This document shows positions 1 through 9,340 of a stretch of DNA of 9,343 nt, in pieces. The translations under genes were made by a program, and so were the position numbers. The notes below the pieces were generated by a model. That model was not told where the DNA came from, ran no database searches, and worked only from the letters and a program-made list of their open reading frames with translations. The stretch is from JACCXG01 sp963785755 (GTDB lineage: Bacteria > Acidobacteriota > Vicinamibacteria > Vicinamibacterales > 2-12-FULL-66-21), in NCBI GenBank assembly GCA_963785755.1, contig CAWAXG010000035.1:1-9343 (forward strand), read 5' to 3'. Position 1 is the stretch's first letter, and each line of letters starts with the position of its first letter.

Positions 1-93
1 CAGGACAATCCTCGATCGAGCTCAATGCGCGATCCCTTCGCGAACACCTTCACCGAACTCGTGCCGCACGAAACCGGAGATGGCTCGCGAGTG
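1..93. other. Window edge downstream of receptor A
   Basis: Short non-assignable sequence after the receptor A stop. A perfect 10-base palindrome CTCGATCGAG is at 11-20, but no T-rich hairpin follows on the minus strand, so no terminator can be called. A plus-strand frame is open from the edge to a TAG at 118-120 but overlaps the coding end of receptor A and has no recognisable family. Confidence 0.4.
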
Positions 94-2850
<2,757 letters not shown>

Positions 2851-2851
<1 letters not shown>

Positions 2852-5561
2852 CAGTTGGCCGGTACCAGGCGCTTCAGCTCCTCAAACCAGTTTTTGTACC
2901 AGGATCACGTTCGACGCACCGGTTCGCGTTACGTCCGCCGGATCGCGCTGAATGATCACGAACCGTCCATCTGGCGTGATGTCGTAGGGCCGCGGTCCGC
3001 CCCGGATCTGGAGTATGGGGAAGTCGAACAGGACACGAGGGGTGCCGATCACGAGCGACGGGCTGACCGTGATCGTGACCGCGAGCATCTGCCGATTGTC
3101 AAGGCTACCGAAATAGAGTTCGGTCCCGTCTCGCGACCAGAAGGGCCGTGTGCCGCCGTCGGTGGAGATCGTCCGCCGATCGCCGAGCTCGGGATATCGC
3201 GCGATGTAGATTTCCGATTGTGGACCGGACAAGGTGGACTGGTACGCCATCCACTGTCCATTCGGCGACACGACACCGGAGTCGTTGTAAAACGCGTTCT
3301 CCAGCAGCACCTGCACCTCAGAAGGGCGATCGATCGCAACCTGCCCGATAGCGCTTCGAGCATCTGCTTCGACCTCGGTAAACAGCAGGCGGGTACCGTC
3401 CGCTGACCAGCCGGTGGCGCGAAGGCTGAGCAGATTCATGGAGCGCGTGAGGACTGGCTCATCGGTGCCGCTGCCATCCGCCGGGCGCGAGAACAGCTGT
3501 GGATAGCCGGCGCGCAGTGACGTGTAGATGATTCGCGCTCCATCAGGCGTCCACAGCGGGCTACGATCGCCAGAGGCGTCGGTCGTCACCCGGCTCACCC
3601 TCGCGCTGGTGATGTCATACGTCAAGATGTCGTCTCCAGTGGCCAGCGCGAGCCGCGCGCCATTGGGCGACACTCGGACGTCGCGGTAGGAGTCCAAGGG
3701 GAGATTCGGCAGCGGCGACGGACGTCCCTGCCGATCGACCAACACGGCCGCCTGTCGGCCACCGCCCCCCGCTTCGCCGGGAACGTAGACGAGCGAGCCG
3801 TTCGCGGCCATCGCGACGTCCGCCGCCCCCTGCGCGGTCGTGGCCACCCCCTCGAGCACTGGCATCGGGGGGCCGGTCACCTCCAGCCGGCCGAGATCGA
3901 AGGCAACCGCCCGCAAGGTCCCCCGGCGCCGTACACGAGATGTCCGGTCGGCACGTAGTGCGCGTGACTGCCGCCGGCAAACAGCACCTTCCACTCACCA
4001 CTGACCAGATCGAGCACCGCAATCCGCGCGTTCTCGATGCCGCCGCCGGTGGGCGCGATCGTGAAGAGGATCGCCTTTCCGCTCGGTAGGAACTCCGGCC
4101 ACAGATGATCGCGTTCGCCGTGTTCCCGGTCGGGGGTCGTCAGCACCGTCGGCTCGCCCCCGGCCGCAGAGATGCGTTGCAGGCCTGTGGCGGGGAGGTT
4201 GGTTGCGAAAATGATGGTGCCGTCAGGCCCCCATGTCGCTCCCCGGGGCCCGCCCCCGTCGATCCGGCCGATCTGCACTGGCGAGCCGCCGGTAATCGCC
4301 ACTCGCGCTAGTCGGCTGAGACCATCGAAGAACCCCACCGACTGTGCGTCCGGTGAAATGAAGACGCCGTGTGGCTCTCCGAGTCCGCTCAGCGTCGTCG
4401 GCTGCATCTGGTTCAGGGCCCGTACGAACAGCTGGCCGGTGCCGCGATAGACGACGCGCGAACCGTCGGGCGTGATGGCCAGATCGCGATCTGCCCCCGA
4501 CATCGTCAACGCCTCCGCGCCAGATGTCGTGATTGTCGTAAGGACCAGCGGTCGCGGATCCGCGCGTGTCAGCCCCCAGACTGCCGCGCCCGCGAGCAGG
4601 GCGCCGATCGCGGCCGTCACGGCGATCCACGCGACGCGGCTTGTCAGCGATCGTCGTGCCAGCGATGGCGTCGCGACACCGGCGGCCATGCCGGCGTGGT
4701 GATCGAGAATGAACACCGCCACGCCGATGTCGGCGACCCGCGTGCGGCGATCCTTCGAGAGGCATCCTTTCAGCAGAGTGCGAACCGGTGGCGGCACATC
4801 AGACGGCAGCGCCGTCCAGTCCGGCTCGAGGCGGGCCACCGCCCCGAGCACGTCGGTGATGTCGTCGCCATCGAATGGCCGCCGGCCAGCCACCATCTCG
4901 TAGAGGACGCAGCCGAACGCCCAGATGTCGCTGCGCTTATCGGCCTCGCGCCCCTTCGCCTGCTCGGGGCTCATGTAGGCGGCGGTGCCGAGCACCACGC
5001 CAATGCCCGTCATCATCGGCGAGGTGATGGTCGGCGACTGCGACAGGGTGGTCGGAACGTTCGGGCCGTTCGGCCCGTTCGGAGCGATCAGCTTGGCCAG
5101 GCCGAAGTCGAGCACTTTGACGGCGCCCTCGAGGGTGACCTTGATGTTGGCCGGCTTGAGATCGCGATGGATGATGCCCTGCTCGTGCGCCGCGGCGAGG
5201 GCATCGGCGATCTGCCGCGCTATCGCCATGGCCTCGTCCAGCGGCAGCGGCCCCCGGGCGATACGGTCGGCGAGCGTCTCGCCCTCGACCAGCTCGAGGA
5301 CCAGCGCATGCGTCTCGCCGCTGTCCTCGAATCCATAGATCGCGCCGATGTGCGGATGGTTCAGCGAGGCCAGCACCTGGGCTTCGCGGCGGAAGCGGGC
5401 GAGGCGCTCGGCGTCGAGCGCAAACGCCGGGCGATCACCTTCAGCGCCACGTCGCGATTCAGCTTGGTATCGCGCGCGCGATACACCTCGCCCATGCCGC
5501 CGGCGCCGATCAGCGCGAGAATTTCGTATGGGCCGAGCCGGGCGCCCAGGGGAAGTGCCAC
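2851..5561 (-). CDS. Receptor B: Ser/Thr protein kinase with C-terminal TolB/PD40-type beta-propeller (whole gene, three frameshifts)
   Basis: This tandem paralogue of receptor A is about 903 codons after correcting slips at about 5425-5432, 3920-3924 and 2891-2895. The likely start is the GTG at 5561, which gives ALPLGARLGPYEIL, aligning residue for residue with receptor A; the same 44 codons precede the first slip in both copies. Glycine loop GAGGMGEVYRA, VALK, HRDLKPAN, DFGLAKL and SDIWAFG are all present, followed by one transmembrane helix (AWIAVTAAIGALLAGAAVW) and about nine PD40-like blades. With one A removed from the AAAAA run the tail becomes LVQNWFEELKRLVPAN with a TGA at 2853-2851, overlapping the ATG of receptor A. 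The role is presumed membrane signalling by phosphorylation; the ligand is unknown. Confidence 0.88.
2882..3994 (-). CDS. Receptor B, second propeller half
   Basis: The genuine reading starts at about 3920 with TLRAVAFDLGRLEV; residues upstream of that are out of frame. It holds about six blades: VSPNGARLALA, WTPDGARIIYTSLRAGYPQLF, GWSADGTRLLFTEVE, VSPNGQWMAYQS, WSRDGTELYFGS and ITPDGRFVIIQ. It stops early at 2882 after LVQKLV because the run at 2891-2895 has one base too many. This half is clearly homologous to receptor A but far more diverged than the kinase core, as expected if the two sensors recognise different things. Confidence 0.82.
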   Translation of the reverse strand: MEGAVCRRQSRALRADRTSRVRRRGTLRAVAFDLGRLEVTGPPMPVLEGVATTAQGAADVAMAANGSLVYVPGEAGGGGRQAAVLVDRQGRPSPLPNLPLDSYRDVRVSPNGARLALATGDDILTYDITSARVSRVTTDASGDRSPLWTPDGARIIYTSLRAGYPQLFSRPADGSGTDEPVLTRSMNLLSLRATGWSADGTRLLFTEVEADARSAIGQVAIDRPSEVQVLLENAFYNDSGVVSPNGQWMAYQSTLSGPQSEIYIARYPELGDRRTISTDGGTRPFWSRDGTELYFGSLDNRQMLAVTITVSPSLVIGTPRVLFDFPILQIRGGPRPYDITPDGRFVIIQRDPADVTRTGASNVILVQKLV

Positions 5562-5583
5562 GCGGTGAGTATATGGCCGGCAC
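3877..5583 (-). CDS. Receptor B, kinase, transmembrane helix and first propeller half
   Basis: The genuine part of this frame runs from about 5427 (PAFALDAERLARF) to about 3925. The residues before it, from 5583, are out of frame; the real N-lobe is read from the GTG at 5561 in the next frame. It carries the catalytic loop, DFG, activation loop, helix F, transmembrane segment and blades ITPDGSRVVYR, ISPDAQSVGFF and WGPDGTIIFA. In the second blade PDGQ is replaced by PDAQ. At 3920-3924 a C5 run (G5 on the coding strand) is one short: six would give GAGGTLRAVAFDL as in receptor A, whereas here the frame runs into an unrelated tail ending at 3877. Confidence 0.85.
   Translation of the reverse strand: MPAIYSPRGTSPGRPARPIRNSRADRRRRHGRGVSRARYQAESRRGAEGDRPAFALDAERLARFRREAQVLASLNHPHIGAIYGFEDSGETHALVLELVEGETLADRIARGPLPLDEAMAIARQIADALAAAHEQGIIHRDLKPANIKVTLEGAVKVLDFGLAKLIAPNGPNGPNVPTTLSQSPTITSPMMTGIGVVLGTAAYMSPEQAKGREADKRSDIWAFGCVLYEMVAGRRPFDGDDITDVLGAVARLEPDWTALPSDVPPPVRTLLKGCLSKDRRTRVADIGVAVFILDHHAGMAAGVATPSLARRSLTSRVAWIAVTAAIGALLAGAAVWGLTRADPRPLVLTTITTSGAEALTMSGADRDLAITPDGSRVVYRGTGQLFVRALNQMQPTTLSGLGEPHGVFISPDAQSVGFFDGLSRLARVAITGGSPVQIGRIDGGGPRGATWGPDGTIIFATNLPATGLQRISAAGGEPTVLTTPDREHGERDHLWPEFLPSGKAILFTIAPTGGGIENARIAVLDLVSGEWKVLFAGGSHAHYVPTGHLVYGAGGPCGRLPSISAGWR
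4913..5500. repeat. Direct repeat unit 2: near-identical kinase-core DNA (partner 2201-2790)
   Basis: This is the receptor B counterpart of the repeat at 2201-2790. Because both units are direct and about 2.7 kb apart, recombination between them would delete one receptor and leave a single hybrid gene. They are also a natural place for assembly collapse or mis-joining. Confidence 0.85.
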
Positions 5584-5589
5584 GTGCCG
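5561..5589 (-). promoter_or_regulatory. Candidate promoter of receptor B, possibly giving a leaderless transcript
   Basis: TATACT is read on the minus strand at 5573-5568, exactly six bases before the G of the GTG start at 5561. There is no Shine-Dalgarno sequence before that GTG. If TATACT is the -10 box, transcription would start at or next to the start codon. A perfect 12-base palindrome, CGGCACGTGCCG (5578-5589), sits where the -10/-35 spacer would be and could be an operator. No good -35 box is visible. Confidence 0.35.
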
Positions 5590-5620
5590 CAGGCCGGGGA
5601 TTCGCCCTAATGCCGAAGGA

Positions 5621-5800
5621 TCAATTCAGGTGGTCACGGGGCGGCAACGTCAGTCGGTCGGGACGAGGCGCTTCAGCTCGGCGAACCAGTTCAGCACGAC
5701 TTGGAGTTCCTGCATATCGCCGGCCGTCGCGTCCGTCGTTCGTCCAACACAGGACGCCTCCTAGTGCCGAATCTGTGAGGCGGCCGCTCCGGTTTCGAAC
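5621..5800 (-). other. Out-of-frame 3' extension of the secreted-protein ORF
   Basis: If the slip near 5800-5803 is ignored, the secreted-protein frame stays open to a TGA at 5621. This tail is Arg-rich, has no family resemblance, and lies over the kinase-tail stub in a different frame. A gene caller will probably report one 647- or 668-residue protein. I consider the last 60 or so residues an artefact. Confidence 0.6.
5650..5730 (-). pseudogene. Stub of a third kinase-propeller gene (C-terminal tail only)
   Basis: The frame ending in the TGA at 5652-5650 reads DATAGDMQELQ and then VVLNWFAELKRLVPTD. This is the same C-terminal signature that closes receptor A (LVQNWFEELKRLVPMN) and corrected receptor B (LVQNWFEELKRLVPAN). 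Only about 25 codons are recognisable. Upstream, the same frame runs into the TAG at 5763-5761 that probably ends the secreted-protein gene, so no kinase or blade sequence remains. The simplest explanation is that a third receptor stood here and all but its 3' end was lost. It has an ATG at 5715 but no convincing ribosome binding site, so translation is doubtful. Confidence 0.7.
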
Positions 5801-7564
5801 GCTCGTCTCGCAGTTGCCACGTTCCGGGATGAGACCCGCGTTCGCACCCGTGTTGCGCCGAAGGATCCGTGTCGGGAACACCAGCGGTTCCGCCAAGACC
5901 TCCGGGTCCTCGAGCGTCAGGTCGTAGAAAATGGCGTCGCCCTCGCGCCTGAACTTCTCGACGATATGCATCTCGTCGGAGTGGAAGTACCCGCCGCGCC
6001 CGATCCATGTCGTGTCGATGAAGCCGATGGAGTCGAGCACGAGCGTGTCGCCCTCCCAGCGCCCAACCGTGTCGCCGAAGTACTTGGCCGCGTACTGTGC
6101 GTTCGGGCCGTGCGGACGGCCATCAGTCGGGATCACACGGAATTCCGGGTATCCGCCACCCGCATCGGGAAACTGCCCGTAGAGGAACGTGATGTCGTTC
6201 TCCGTCTGGAAGATGCGCCGCGGCGGGCCCTGACGCGGAAGCCCCAGCGGCTGGCAGGTCATGACCGGATCTTCCTTGTTGGTCCACATGTCGAGCTGCT
6301 GAACCTTGTCCCAGTACTCCGGCTTGTAGAGAGGACGACCCAGCATGCCGAAGCGCGAGGGCGAGTAGAGCGCGAAGTCTTCGGTCTGGTTGGTTTCTCG
6401 CCTGCACTCCACCTGCGTGGGACCGCATCGCCGGTTGCCGTAGTTCCCAATCCAGCCGATGTTGAATTCCGCCCAGTTGCCCGTCATGTCAGGATGCCCG
6501 CCGATCCGCGGTGTGGGCGCCGTCGTGTTCGTCGGCGGCTCCGTCCTCGCCCACACGATGGTCGGTGCCTTCGTGGTGACGTTCATCGCCTTCTGCACGC
6601 TCGGCGGCACCGGCGCCACGACGTACACATTGCCGGTCTCCGTTTCGCTCGTCGTCAGATCGCGGACGACCGCACCGTTCTTCCGCTCAGTCAACCGACC
6701 GGCGTAGTACACCTCGATCTTGTGCAGCGGGTTGTTCCAGTCCTGATAGTTGCTGTACGTGAACTCCGTCGTCGTCGCGCCCTGCGTGACCACGACCTTC
6801 TCGGTCATGTATTTCGCATCGAGCGTTGCCGTTCCAGTCGCGCCTGCAACGCCCGGAATCGGGAAGGTCAGGACCGGCTTGCCCGCGGCATCGAACGACA
6901 GGGACGTGTTGCCGGCCTTCATCACGCCGTCGGCGATCACCGTTCCCGGGTTGGCACCCAGCCTCCATGTGTCCATGGTCCCTGCCAGCGCAGACTTGGC
7001 CGCGCCCTGCGGACTCGCCCAGATGCGGATCAGCCGCTCCTGCACTGCCGCGGGCATCGCAGCCACCTTGCCCTTCGTTCCAGCGATCTCCGCGCCACGC
7101 GTGTCCTCGTTCCACGCGTACTGCCAGCTGACCACTTCGATGTTCGAGTACGTCTGCTTGTTCGGCCGCGTGCAGGTGTACTGAATACGCTGACTGAACG
7201 TCTGGTAGTTCGTGCTCTCACGGAACTTCGACAGCGTGCACGGCTGGCCGTCCACCTGAATCGTGCCGCCCTTGGCCTGATATTCGAGCGTTGCGACCAT
7301 GTCGCGCTCGTCGGCGCCCTTCAGCATGCCCTGGTGCCACATCCAGTTGAAGAGCACGGAGCGCAGGTCCTTGGCTCCAGCCGCGGGTGTGTAGGGTGCC
7401 CCACCACCACGGCCCTGACCCTGTGCGCCGGCCGGAGCCTGGCCACCGCCCCGCCCTTGCGCACCGGCCGGAGCCTGCTGCGCACCGGCTGTCGATGCCA
7501 CGCCGATCGCGAGGACAAGGGCGAACGCGGCCGTTGTCCAAGGACTCCTTCGACCAGACTTCAT
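5761..7564 (-). CDS. Secreted protein of unknown function, Acidobacteriota-type (about 600 residues)
   Basis: The start is the ATG at 7564, preceded by GGAGG six bases upstream. The N-terminus is a Sec signal peptide: basic KSGRR, a hydrophobic core AAFALVLAIGVAS, and an AGA-QQ cleavage site near residue 29. A short Gly/Gln/Ala-rich linker follows. An N-terminal domain (about 50-150) contains FNWMWHQGMLKG and VVSWQYAWNEDTRG. The C-terminal domain has DPVMTCQPLGLPRQGPPRRI, GRWEGDTLVLDSIGFIDTTW and HSDEMHIVEKFRREGD, a pattern I know from many uncharacterised exported proteins in this phylum; I know of no assigned enzyme activity. Without correction the frame runs on to 5621 through noise. One base removed near 5800 gives an end of FETGAAASQIRH and a TAG at 5763-5761, which fits my recollection of the family's short ends. 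Confidence 0.8.
7379..7495 (-). repeat. Low-complexity Gly/Gln/Ala coding repeat
   Basis: Just after the signal peptide the secreted protein has two copies of a QAPAGAQG unit, each followed by a short RGGG or QGRGGG run. In DNA this is an imperfect tandem of about 36 bases. Such linkers are common after signal peptides and probably keep the folded domains away from the membrane. Repeat number may vary between strains. Confidence 0.6.
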
Positions 7565-7588
7565 GGTGGTCCTCCGTCTCGTGGGGTG

Positions 7589-7617
7589 AGCATGCCCGTC
7601 CGGAAGGACGAGGTCAA
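7589..7617 (-). promoter_or_regulatory. Candidate sigma70-type promoter of the secreted-protein gene
   Basis: On the minus strand TTGACC (7617-7612) and CATGCT (7594-7589) are separated by 17 bases. The distance from the -10 box to the ATG at 7564 leaves a leader of about 18 bases that contains the GGAGG ribosome binding site. Inside the spacer, CGTCC and GGACG (7597-7601 and 7606-7610) form a perfect inverted repeat around GGAA, a possible repressor site. The -10 match is only three of six. Confidence 0.45.
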
Positions 7618-7794
7618 GGCCCAACATCGAGCGCTTGATTTCAAGTCCGTCAGCATTCGGCGCCGACCTGAATCAGGTATCGAGAGTAACGCCGCCGGGA
7701 TGATCTGGTCACGCTGGTCAATCCTTCGACACTGGGCGACGAAGCAGGAGTAATCGCGAGGACCGGAGTCGGAATAGCACGGAGGCCGCTCTGC
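7618..7794. other. Intergenic spacer between aldolase stop and secreted-protein promoter
   Basis: About 180 bases with no convincing ORF on either strand, no T-rich hairpin and no tRNA-like fold that I can see. It separates the two minus-strand genes enough that the secreted-protein gene probably has its own promoter. Confidence 0.5.
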
Positions 7795-8133
7795 TCACCT
7801 TCCCATTGCCCGTTGCTTCCAGATGTCCCAGTTGCGACGAACGCCGGCCGCCGGCTCTGCCGAAGTCGCCGTCGTGACGTCCTGCGGCCCGATGTACTTG
7901 ATCGTTCCTCCGAGCGCAATCGCTTGCGCTTGGACACGAGCATTGATGTCGACATAAACACTCCGAGCCACGGCCTCGGGAAGGGACGGTGCCACCACCA
8001 CGAGGCCGTGCCCCCGCATCAGCGCAACAGTCTTGTCGCCGAGCGTCTGCGCCAGAGCTGCGCCGACCCGCACATCTCTCACGAGCATTCCCGTGGCGCC
8101 CTCGACCCGTCGGATACTCGAATATCGGTACAC
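7795..8133 (-). CDS. Class II aldolase, C-terminal fragment
   Basis: This open piece begins at a GTG at 8133, which is an out-of-frame codon of the real gene rather than a start; genuine sequence begins near 8115 with IRRVEGATGMLV. It carries the third metal-ligand histidine in ALMRGHGLVVV and the helix EAVARSVYVDINARVQAQA. Alone it lacks the HAH ligands and the catalytic Glu, so it could not be an active aldolase. Confidence 0.75.
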   Translation of the reverse strand: MYRYSSIRRVEGATGMLVRDVRVGAALAQTLGDKTVALMRGHGLVVVAPSLPEAVARSVYVDINARVQAQAIALGGTIKYIGPQDVTTATSAEPAAGVRRNWDIWKQRAMGR

Positions 8134-8180
8134 CGGCCAATAAAAAGGCGCTCTCGTTTTACATGGGCCTCAAGGAGACG

Positions 8181-8591
8181 TCAGAAGTGGTGAATGGCAG
8201 GATTGATGGGGTATGGGCATGGACAATTGCCAACACATCGGGTCTGGCCTTGTAAATCGAAGAGTGAATGAACCGTTACCCGTACAAATGTCCGGCCCTG
8301 TGGATCGACGGGATCGCCGTCGAAGTCGAACTCCATCACATCGTCGGCCGTGACCAATCCTGGGGCTTGGTCACGGGACAGCAGGAAGTGATCGCGTTGC
8401 TGATCTCGACGGACGCTGACATCGCCGAGCCCGTCTAATATGCCCTCGTTCGCAAGAATGCGATTGGCGATCGCTAAGTCTTCAATAGTTACCTGTCCTG
8501 GGGGTGACCACAAAACGACCCCTGAGCCGTCAGGTTGACGACTAATGCTAGGAGCGTTTACGGCGCAGTAGGAGGTGATCCGTGTGGTCAT
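8181..8591 (-). CDS. Class II aldolase, N-terminal fragment
   Basis: Genuine family sequence runs from about 8492 (VTIEDLAIANRIL) to about 8279 (DPQGRTFVR). After that the frame is wrong: the reading VTVHSLFDLQGQTR down to the TGA at 8181 is noise over the true RFIHSSIYKARPD in another frame. Residues upstream of about 8492 (from the ATG at 8591) show no resemblance to the family and may be a poorly conserved leader, or not coding. Confidence 0.7.
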   Translation of the reverse strand: MTTRITSYCAVNAPSISRQPDGSGVVLWSPPGQVTIEDLAIANRILANEGILDGLGDVSVRRDQQRDHFLLSRDQAPGLVTADDVMEFDFDGDPVDPQGRTFVRVTVHSLFDLQGQTRCVGNCPCPYPINPAIHHF

Positions 8592-8916
8592 GTCACCTTT
8601 CGAGGCAGCGGCCGCCGTATTAGGAATCGAAGTTCGCGAGGTCACTGAAGGCATCTTGTTCTGGGTCGGGAAGCCCAGAAGGACCAAGCATCGGCCGTCA
8701 GTATCTCACACGGGAGCGAGGGCACCGGGTGTGGAGCCTCGCTTTGGCTGCTCCGTCCTTACCGCCGGAAGTCTTCCGATGGCTCCCCGGCGCCTGCGCC
8801 GAGAGCCGATCTTCACGGCGGGCGACCGCATGTGCCGCCCCAGAACGGCCCTGTTCAGAACGAAACAGACGTCCGCCCTCGCTCCTGGGATGCTCATTGA
8901 CGCGGGGGAGATTTAG
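8584..8916 (+). CDS. Hypothetical protein, weak ORF directly abutting the TraR/DksA gene
   Basis: A GTG at 8584 lies eight bases after GGAGG, within AGGAGGTGATCC, which could pair with almost the whole 16S rRNA 3' end. An ATG at 8590 is the alternative start. The first 35 residues look protein-like (MSPFEAAAAVLGIEVREV, ILFWVGKPRRTK); the remaining 75 or so are Arg/Pro-rich and resemble non-coding translation. The TAG at 8914-8916 touches the ATG of the next gene at 8917, as in an operon. I do not recognise it. It may be a short real protein that lost its frame after about codon 36, or chance. Confidence 0.25.
   Translation: MVMSPFEAAAAVLGIEVREVTEGILFWVGKPRRTKHRPSVSHTGARAPGVEPRFGCSVLTAGSLPMAPRRLRREPIFTAGDRMCRPRTALFRTKQTSALAPGMLIDAGEI
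8904..8910 (+). promoter_or_regulatory. Ribosome binding site of the TraR/DksA-type gene
   Basis: GGGGGAG is six bases before the ATG at 8917 and decides that start. The site is within the last codons of the weak upstream ORF, as in a translationally linked pair. Confidence 0.6.
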
Positions 8917-9340
8917 ATGAACCACACCATCCGGACTGCTGACCTGAAGCGCATGCTCACCGACCAACGCCGAGAAGTGCGAAACGACATTCGGAGCCGT
9001 GTCCGTGGCACACGGAGCCGATGGCTCAAGCGAAGTGCGCGAGCAGCTCGAACGGGCCGATGCCAGCACACAGGGGGACATCGAACTCGCACTGGTCCAG
9101 ATGAGCCTGCAGACCGTCGCCCGCATCGCCGACGCGCTGGTTGCGGCTCGACGCAGGCAAGTCCGGGTCCTGCCTCGAGTGCGCCCGTGAGATCTCGGAG
9201 CGGCGCCTGCGCGCCCTGCCGTTCGCGGTGCGTTGTCAGGCATGTGAAGAGCGCCGCGAGCAGGATTCACGGCCGGAAGCAAGCGTCCCGACCAGAAGAA
9301 CCGCAACATGTCCCACTCCCTGGATGTGCTCAATCCCTGA
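8917..9340 (+). CDS. TraR/DksA-family C4 zinc-finger protein (frameshifted)
   Basis: It starts with an ATG at 8917, six bases after a GGGGGAG ribosome binding site. Frame 1 gives NHTIRTADLKRMLTDQRREV and NDIRSRVR; frame 2 gives ADGSSEVREQLERADA and TQGDIELALVQMSLQTVARI; frame 3 gives RLDAGKSGSCLECAREISER and RLRALPFAVRCQACEERRE. Together they follow the short TraR/DksA proteins: an N-terminal coiled coil, then a CxxC-x17-CxxC zinc finger (Cys codons at 9171, 9180, 9234, 9243). Family members bind RNA polymerase through the secondary channel and modulate transcription, often with ppGpp. Slips lie at about 9004-9017 and at 9143 (one extra G). A further slip at about 9260-9300 would end the protein in SHSLDVLNP with the TGA at 9338. 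The last slip is the least certain. Confidence 0.75.

Larger units (their letters stand above)
7795..8591 (-). pseudogene. Class II aldolase/adducin-family protein, broken (two frameshifts and one stop)
   Basis: Three pieces in two or more frames make one class II aldolase (fuculose-phosphate-aldolase-like fold, Zn-dependent). Piece 1 (8492-8279): IEDLAIANRILANEGILDGLG, DVSVRRDQQRDHFLLSRDQA. Piece 2 (8277-8117): RFIHSSIYKARPDVLAIVHAHTP, then PFTTSDVSLRPM, a TAA at 8161-8159, NESAFLLAGVPIFE. Piece 3 (8115-7795): IRRVEGATGMLVRD, ALMRGHGLVVVAP, and NWDIWKQRAMGR with a TGA. The family's three Zn histidines are present in HAH (8213-8221) and MRGHG. Removing one base at 8278 restores the catalytic Glu in RERFIH; removing one at 8116 restores FEIRR. 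The corrected length from 8492 is about 231 residues against roughly 250 for the family. The start is uncertain; the ATG at 8591 is the first in-frame option. Substrate unknown. Confidence 0.82.
8493..8916 (+). other. Unassigned region between aldolase and TraR/DksA gene
   Basis: About 420 bases with no recognised gene. It contains a TTGACG at 8535-8540, a very strong ribosome-binding-like sequence at 8570-8581, a weak ORF (listed separately), and a hairpin at 8715-8743 in which AGCGAGG pairs with CCTCGCT and is followed by TTT. The hairpin is too short of T residues to call a terminator. The Arg-rich translations in all frames of 8690-8900 suggest non-coding or degraded DNA. Confidence 0.5.

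Noticed and set aside
4369..5568. Plus-strand ORF of 399 codons and a similar one at 2029-2751
   Set aside because: Both are antisense shadows of the two kinase cores. They resemble each other only because the kinase DNA is duplicated.
5966..7753. Plus-strand ORF of 595 codons opposite the secreted-protein gene
   Set aside because: The translation is dominated by Arg, His and Val, as expected for the antisense of a GC-rich gene. The minus strand has a signal peptide, a ribosome binding site and family motifs.
8569..8581. Possible 16S rRNA 3' end on the minus strand (GGATCACCTCCT)
   Set aside because: Only the 12 anti-Shine-Dalgarno bases match; the adjoining bases are not 16S. It is better read as a strong ribosome binding site on the plus strand.
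8490..8690. Insertion-sequence end next to the aldolase
   Set aside because: The sequence near 8500 starts TGTCCTGGGGG and looks a little like an IS end, but I see no second inverted repeat, target duplication or transposase.
8715..8743. Rho-independent terminator
   Set aside because: The seven-base stem is good but the loop is long and only three T residues follow.
8698..9333. Minus-strand ORF of 211 codons
   Set aside because: It is antisense to the TraR/DksA gene, whose zinc-finger motif is clear on the plus strand. Its translation is Arg/Ser-rich with no recognisable family.
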